From contig NW_017264201.1 of NCBI RefSeq assembly GCF_001619985.1, positions 1 through 64,000 of the forward strand: DNA of 64,000 nucleotides, written 5' to 3'. Source of the stretch: Xylona heveae TC161. Its lineage: Eukaryota; Ascomycota; Xylonomycetes; Xylonales; Xylonaceae. This document shows, in pieces, positions 59,657-64,000 of the stretch. Made by a program: the position numbers and the translations under genes. How positions within the stretch are numbered: position 1 is the stretch's first letter; each line of letters begins with the position of its first letter. The notes below the pieces were generated by a model that was not told where the DNA came from, made no database searches, and was given only the letters and a program-made list of their open reading frames with translations.

Positions 59657-60468
59657 ATGTCTGGCGGAAAGGGCAAATCTCATGGCGGCAAGGCAGGCCC
59701 CAAGGAAGCCGCTGGCAAAAGCCAGAAGTCTCACAGCGCGAAGGCTGGCTTGCAGGTTAGTTTCTACGAATCTGAATTCATTGCGCAAATCTCCGCCGTT
59801 CTTTCTACCTTTCCAGGCATCAAACAGACGCGTACTTTGTTCGGCATGGACATTTCGTACGCGTTTGAGTTGAGCTTCTTCTCCTTCAAATCTGGGAGGA
59901 AGTGCAGTTTTGTGAATGATTTTGGATTTGGGATATCATAATTTGAGCGATTAGACGCGTTGTCATTGTTCATTTTTTTGCTTGGTCTCATATTTCGCTG
60001 TCCGAGTACCGATTACTGATGTTAATTTTACGCAGTTCCCTTGCGGTCGTGTAAAGAGATTTCTCAAGAACAACACCCAGAACAAGATGCGGGTTGGCGC
60101 AAAGGGTAGGTGGCGAACGAAACTTTTGGTGGTCCGCATTGCTAACTTTCTCTAGCTGCTGTCTACGTCACTGCTGTCCTCGAGTACCTGACCGCTGAAG
60201 TGCTCGAACTGGCAGGTGTAAGTACTAACTTCCTCGGATTTTCACAATTTACCGTTGCTGAGTTTATTTGCTGTTGCAGAATGCTGCCAAGGACCTCAAA
60301 GTCAAGCGTATCACGCCGCGCCATCTTCAACTCGCCATTCGCGGTGACGAAGAGCTCGACACTTTGATTCGCGCCACCATCGCTTTCGGTGGTGTACTAC
60401 CACACATCAACAGAGCTTTGCTTCTCAAGGTTGAGCAGAAGAAGAAGAGCAAGGCCATCGAGGCTTAG
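59657..60468 (+). CDS. htz1: Histone H2A.Z
   Basis: Four exons, 59657-59755, 60036-60105, 60156-60217 and 60280-60468, give 139 aa, the usual H2A.Z length. It begins [14 protein letters not shown] with the Lys-rich acetylatable tail, then [19 protein letters not shown], the [20 protein letters not shown] helix, and [20 protein letters not shown] with the [10 protein letters not shown] end that separates H2A.Z from canonical H2A. The first intron is long (280 nt) for this window. H2A.Z marks promoter nucleosomes and is placed by SWR1. The intron positions agree with other filamentous ascomycetes as far as I recall. Confidence 0.96.
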
Positions 60469-62439
60469 ACAGCATAATACGCGGTAGGACTTAAATCGAC
60501 TCGATGCGGTCTCTCTTTTTCGCACCATGGGCTCGTCTCAGTCTAGAATTCTTATCGAATATTGAGATGGGTTTCCTAGCTTAGGGATGTGGAACAGTCT
60601 TCCCTGTCAATTTTCTTTTTCTGTTTCGGCGACGGTTGGTAGTCTTTGGCCGGATGGCTTATTATGCGTCGGGGTTCGGGGACGGTTACTTTTTCTTTGC
60701 TTTTCTCCTTGTGTTCCGCAATGTTGGCTTGAGCACTTCAGTTCTCTCCTCTTTTCTTCTCACTCAACTTTTTTTTTCCTTTTTCATTGTGTGGGTTAAG
60801 CTGGATTAGTATTGCTCAAACGAGCAAACAAATAGGCTAAAATGCAACCTGGTATGCGGATAAAGAAACGAGTTTGATCTTGGTTGGTGATGATATGTCT
60901 TGATTTCTGCTCTCGGGCCAGCTACTTGAGAAGATGAGGATCCAAGGAATTAATTTTATTTAACACTTCATTTGTTTTTTTGATGCTTTGAGAGAATTTC
61001 TTAGTATTTTCCAAATAATTTAATTTGTTGATATCAAGTCATTTTATCTTCAATCAAAACAAAGCTGTTTTATTTCCGGTAATCATAACGCAAATTGCTC
61101 CTAAACACGCTTCTTGAAGTTGACAAAATGTGCAATCAATTTATTTCTGCCCAAATGTTTTCACATGCTATTATAGTTTTTGATGGCGGAGAAGACATAT
61201 AAAATAGCTAATTAGCTCTACTTAAGATTATACTGCGGATAATATATAGCGGGCAATTTCTTATGCATGTTTTAATATTGCATATCTTTAGAGAATTTGA
61301 TGGGCATCTCTCCTGGTCTTCAGACGGATGCTTCTTGGCTGTAAGTCATATCAAAACCATGTATTCTTGGCAAGTTGAGAAACGAATCGCTTGCTGTATT
61401 ACTACAGCCGGTAGACTCAACGCTTGGATGTATTTTAGCATGATAAAACCCCTCTGTTGATTCATTCCGATATCCTGACTTGTTCTCTTTGTTATTCACT
61501 AGATCTGAGACAGACACCTTGAAAGCATCCAGTTTAGGTACGAAGCAACGGAACATACTCCGGTAGCAGAGAAAAGAAGTGAGGCGGGACACGAGGCGGG
61601 GGTGGGGGGGGGCAATGGGCGCCAAGGACATTGATTCGTCAACAACGGCAGGGGGCTTTGTTTCTTGTTCAACACATCCCAGTCCGGGTGGCTCCTTTAA
61701 CTTTCCTTTCCCAAGATCCGCCGTGCCGTTCAAGGATGGGCGAGCAAATCGTGGCTCCGCCCGAACTTTGCCGCTTGGTACGCTATTCAGTCATGTGATA
61801 TCTTGGAGGGTGAGCAGCGATGCGGACTGGCTGATGCATTTCGACATGCTGGTGCGAGGGTTACAGACGGAAAGAGGGTATATGTGTGTGCAATAGAGAA
61901 AAGGGCATCTGTAGCAGATATTGCTGCTGGCTGTGCCGGCTTTTGCAAGGTTCGCGGGTTCGCGTGCATTAAATGATTGCAATCTACTGCCACGCGAGGG
62001 CATTAATAATGCGAGTGTGGCCTGATTGCTTGATATGCTTTGACGGACATATCTGACAGCTGTTGCGCGTCACCAACAAAAGTGGGGGAATTTGGGAGTG
62101 CGGGGAAGCGATGCACTGCGGAGTGGGCAGAAGCATATACAAACACGATATAGATGAAAATCTACAAACGATGACCGCAAGAATACAATAGGGCGTTGAG
62201 AACCAGCCAAAGCTATAGAGCGTATGCTGACATGCCAAGAATGCTTTAATCGGTAATATCAAATCGACAAGACTGAAAGAGGCCACGATTCATTTTTTGG
62301 ATGTGTATTATCGCACAACATATATAAGTACTGGCTTAGGGCTTCGTTCGCTTCTCAACTTATTTGACTTTCATTTAGCCGCATATCACATCTCATAGAA
62401 CCAGCTCGCAGAGCTTGAGAAAGAACAACCATTTTGGCA
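60469..62439. other. Intergenic region, 2 kb, no gene recognised
   Basis: The left half (60470-61260) is AT-rich with T/C runs and probably includes the H2A.Z 3' end. A minus-strand open frame at 61320-61733 and others near 62000-62290 have no domain and no coding-like signature. Nothing else is supported. Confidence 0.45.
62321..62328 (+). promoter_or_regulatory. TATA-like element upstream of the DUF1349 gene
   Basis: The string tatataag lies about 115 bp before the ATG at 62440, a usual TATA spacing in fungi. Inference from sequence only. Confidence 0.45.
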
Positions 62440-63117
62440 ATGAAAGCGTTTGAATTTTCCAATTCGGCACAGCAAGTGCCCAGCTCGCTGCAGCAACCCT
62501 TCACCATCACCGCCAATCCTGGCACTGACCTCTGGCGCAAGCCGCCCTCAACGAGCCGTTTCAATGTGCCATTCCTGCATACTCGCGCCACGCCGCTCGC
62601 CAGCTTACAAAGGGCTCGAGTCCGAGTGTCTGCCTATTGGAAAACACTCTACGACCAAGGCGGACTGGCGTTGATCATTTTCCCAACTGGAGCGGATCCG
62701 CTCCAAAGCGGACCTTTGCCCGCAGGATCTTCAGCGGCTACAGGATCGTCATCCGGATCTGCCGCTCTAGACGGTAATCCAAAGTACCAGTGGATTAAAG
62801 CCGGCATTGAATTTACGCATGGTCGGCCAAATGTCAGCGTTGTGGCTACCGATCGATGGTCCGACTGGAGCTTGTCACCCATGCCGCAACCCAACAACGG
62901 TGATGTCACCATCGAAATGATCCGCGAAAAGGATGGCAGCTTGTGGATCTATGTGATTGAAGCAGACGGTGAAAAAAGACCAGTTAGAGAAGTCACGTGG
63001 GCATTCGACAGTCAAGACAAAGCTGAGTGCTGGGTCGGTGCATTCGCTGCGAAACCGTCAAATGAAGCTGGCAACCTGGAGGTTCAATTTGATGGGCTGG
63101 AGATTGAATTTGCCTGA
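62440..63117 (+). CDS. DUF1349 family protein
   Basis: A single exon of 225 aa. The ATG opens MKAFEFSNSAQQVPSSL. The fold is that of DUF1349 (a concanavalin-like beta sandwich): FTITANPGTDLWRKPPS at the start, SAYWKTLYDQGGLALII, WIKAGIEFTHGRPNVSVVATD, WSLSPMP and a C-terminal CWVGAFAAKPSNEAGNLEV segment. Relatives in yeast are the regulation-of-enolase-1 (Ree1) proteins, with a proposed role in sugar metabolism. No signal peptide is visible, so it is cytosolic. A Gly/Ser-rich insertion lies between residues about 85 and 115. Confidence 0.85.
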   Translation: MKAFEFSNSAQQVPSSLQQPFTITANPGTDLWRKPPSTSRFNVPFLHTRATPLASLQRARVRVSAYWKTLYDQGGLALIIFPTGADPLQSGPLPAGSSAATGSSSGSAALDGNPKYQWIKAGIEFTHGRPNVSVVATDRWSDWSLSPMPQPNNGDVTIEMIREKDGSLWIYVIEADGEKRPVREVTWAFDSQDKAECWVGAFAAKPSNEAGNLEVQFDGLEIEFA

Positions 63118-64000
63118 AACACTGCAGTAATATGAACATAATACAGCACCTTCCTGGATGTGGAGTGTGGAATGTAGCAACCAAATTCGTGATATTGAGA
63201 ATCAACACCTCTGGCACCACCCACATCTAGATACACCATAAAATGCTGAATGTAGTAAATGCATTGTGGTACTTGCATTACCATTACAATCGCACCATTA
63301 AAAACAAGATCTCTGATTTTTCTTTTCAATTTCCTATGACTTGCTTGGGACAATTAACGAAGTTCATGCAGGCAAAGCTAGATGCGACACAGTCTATGCG
63401 CACATTTGGGCGGGCATACGCTCCGGCATGAAATGGCGGTCCGCCTTCCGATGTGATATATCAATTTAGAAGCATGTTGGATCTCTCTCATTAAGGAGCA
63501 TGCAATTTGATAACGCAGCTTTCCCTCGCATAGATGTTGGAATAGCCTAGTGAAAAGCGACCGCTGTACATAAAATGAATCGGCTTGAGTCTCCAACACA
63601 CAGCAGCCCTGGCAGCAGTGTGCAAAGCGAGGTGCAAGCTGCATCCTGAAGCATATGAGAGCGAATGATTGACAGATGAACATAGATTACCTGTGAAAAC
63701 AAGTCTCCGATTCGATTCATGCAAAAGAGCCGTGGCTTGATTGCCCTTAGAGTAGGCGGTCAGTCTCAACGACTACACTCCTATTACAACTCTCATCATG
63801 CCTGTTTCATCATTTGCGACCGTCGAGCGAATCATCCTCCTCGCCCGGGACATCTCCGAAGTGGCCCTGGTTCTTTTAAGATGATTTGAAACCGCAGTCA
63901 AGCTGGACGTGAAAAATATTAGTGTCGTTGCTAAATTGTCCCCCTTTTCTGGAATAAATGAGCTTCGTTGATTTGGCAGTTAGTTCTGGTTTCTATTTTC
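63118..64000. other. Right-hand end, no gene recognised
   Basis: A 0.88-kb end. A minus-strand open frame of 101 codons (63378-63683) and one of 92 (63491-63769) overlap and look like chance. A gene may begin near or beyond the end of the window, but I cannot show one. Confidence 0.4.

Noticed and set aside
61320-61733. Minus-strand open frame of 137 codons
   Set aside because: No domain, low-quality coding pattern and an overlapping plus-strand frame.
1-64000. tRNA genes
   Set aside because: I looked for the B-box-like GGTTCGANTCC pattern by eye and found no copy with a plausible partner stem; a covariance search would be needed to exclude them.

Overview
This window looks like a filamentous ascomycete chromosome, most likely Eurotiomycetes (Aspergillus/Penicillium-like). 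The protein-coding genes have short GT-AG introns of about 45-80 nt. The housekeeping proteins (H2A.Z, striatin, Rad14, Pho88/Snd3, Hsf1, Cwc27) are of filamentous-fungal type, and there are subgroup-C chitinase/LysM genes, a laccase, an APH-like kinase and an HNH protein. No prophage, CRISPR, rRNA or convincing tRNA was seen. Exon models were built by hand from reading frames and splice signals and have no transcript support. Layout: 1-1.1 kb holds a degenerate tandem repeat (about 215 bp period), followed by an unrecognised two-exon gene (1946-3338). From 3.8 to 16.2 kb lies the most interesting block: a seven-LysM secreted protein (minus strand, 884 aa), an unrecognised acidic protein (plus strand, about 283 aa) and a 1,804-aa killer-toxin-like chitinase (plus strand). 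The chitinase reads signal peptide, two chitin-binding domains, GH18, a long Cys-rich middle, and a C-terminal domain whose CDEFPFAGSEEGG motif resembles NucA/NucB deoxyribonucleases and which lies between two Lys-Arg sites. From 16.4 to 20.7 kb are a GST/FAXC-like gene, an AT-rich island with a partial trypsin-like protease, and an APH-like kinase. From 21.3 to 27.6 kb are an MCT-type MFS transporter, an APC-family (choline/GABA-type) permease and an amidohydrolase, a plausible uptake-and-hydrolysis group. From 29 to 35 kb are a histidine acid phosphatase-like membrane protein, an MDR oxidoreductase and an HNH-domain protein. From 36 to 43 kb is a conserved housekeeping block on the minus strand (striatin, Rad14, Pho88). 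From 43.6 to 46.4 kb is a many-intron secreted laccase, followed by 3.7 kb without a recognisable gene. From 50 kb to the end are a DUF1275 membrane protein, Cwc27 cyclophilin, Hsf1, an aldo-keto reductase, H2A.Z and a DUF1349 protein. How the genes may work together: the LysM protein and the chitinase both bind chitin and form the best candidate for a joint system, namely an offensive chitinase that could carry a nuclease payload through a rival's cell wall plus a LysM protein that could shield or sequester chitin. The acidic protein between them is an obvious but unproven candidate for self-protection. The remaining genes look like ordinary metabolism and housekeeping.
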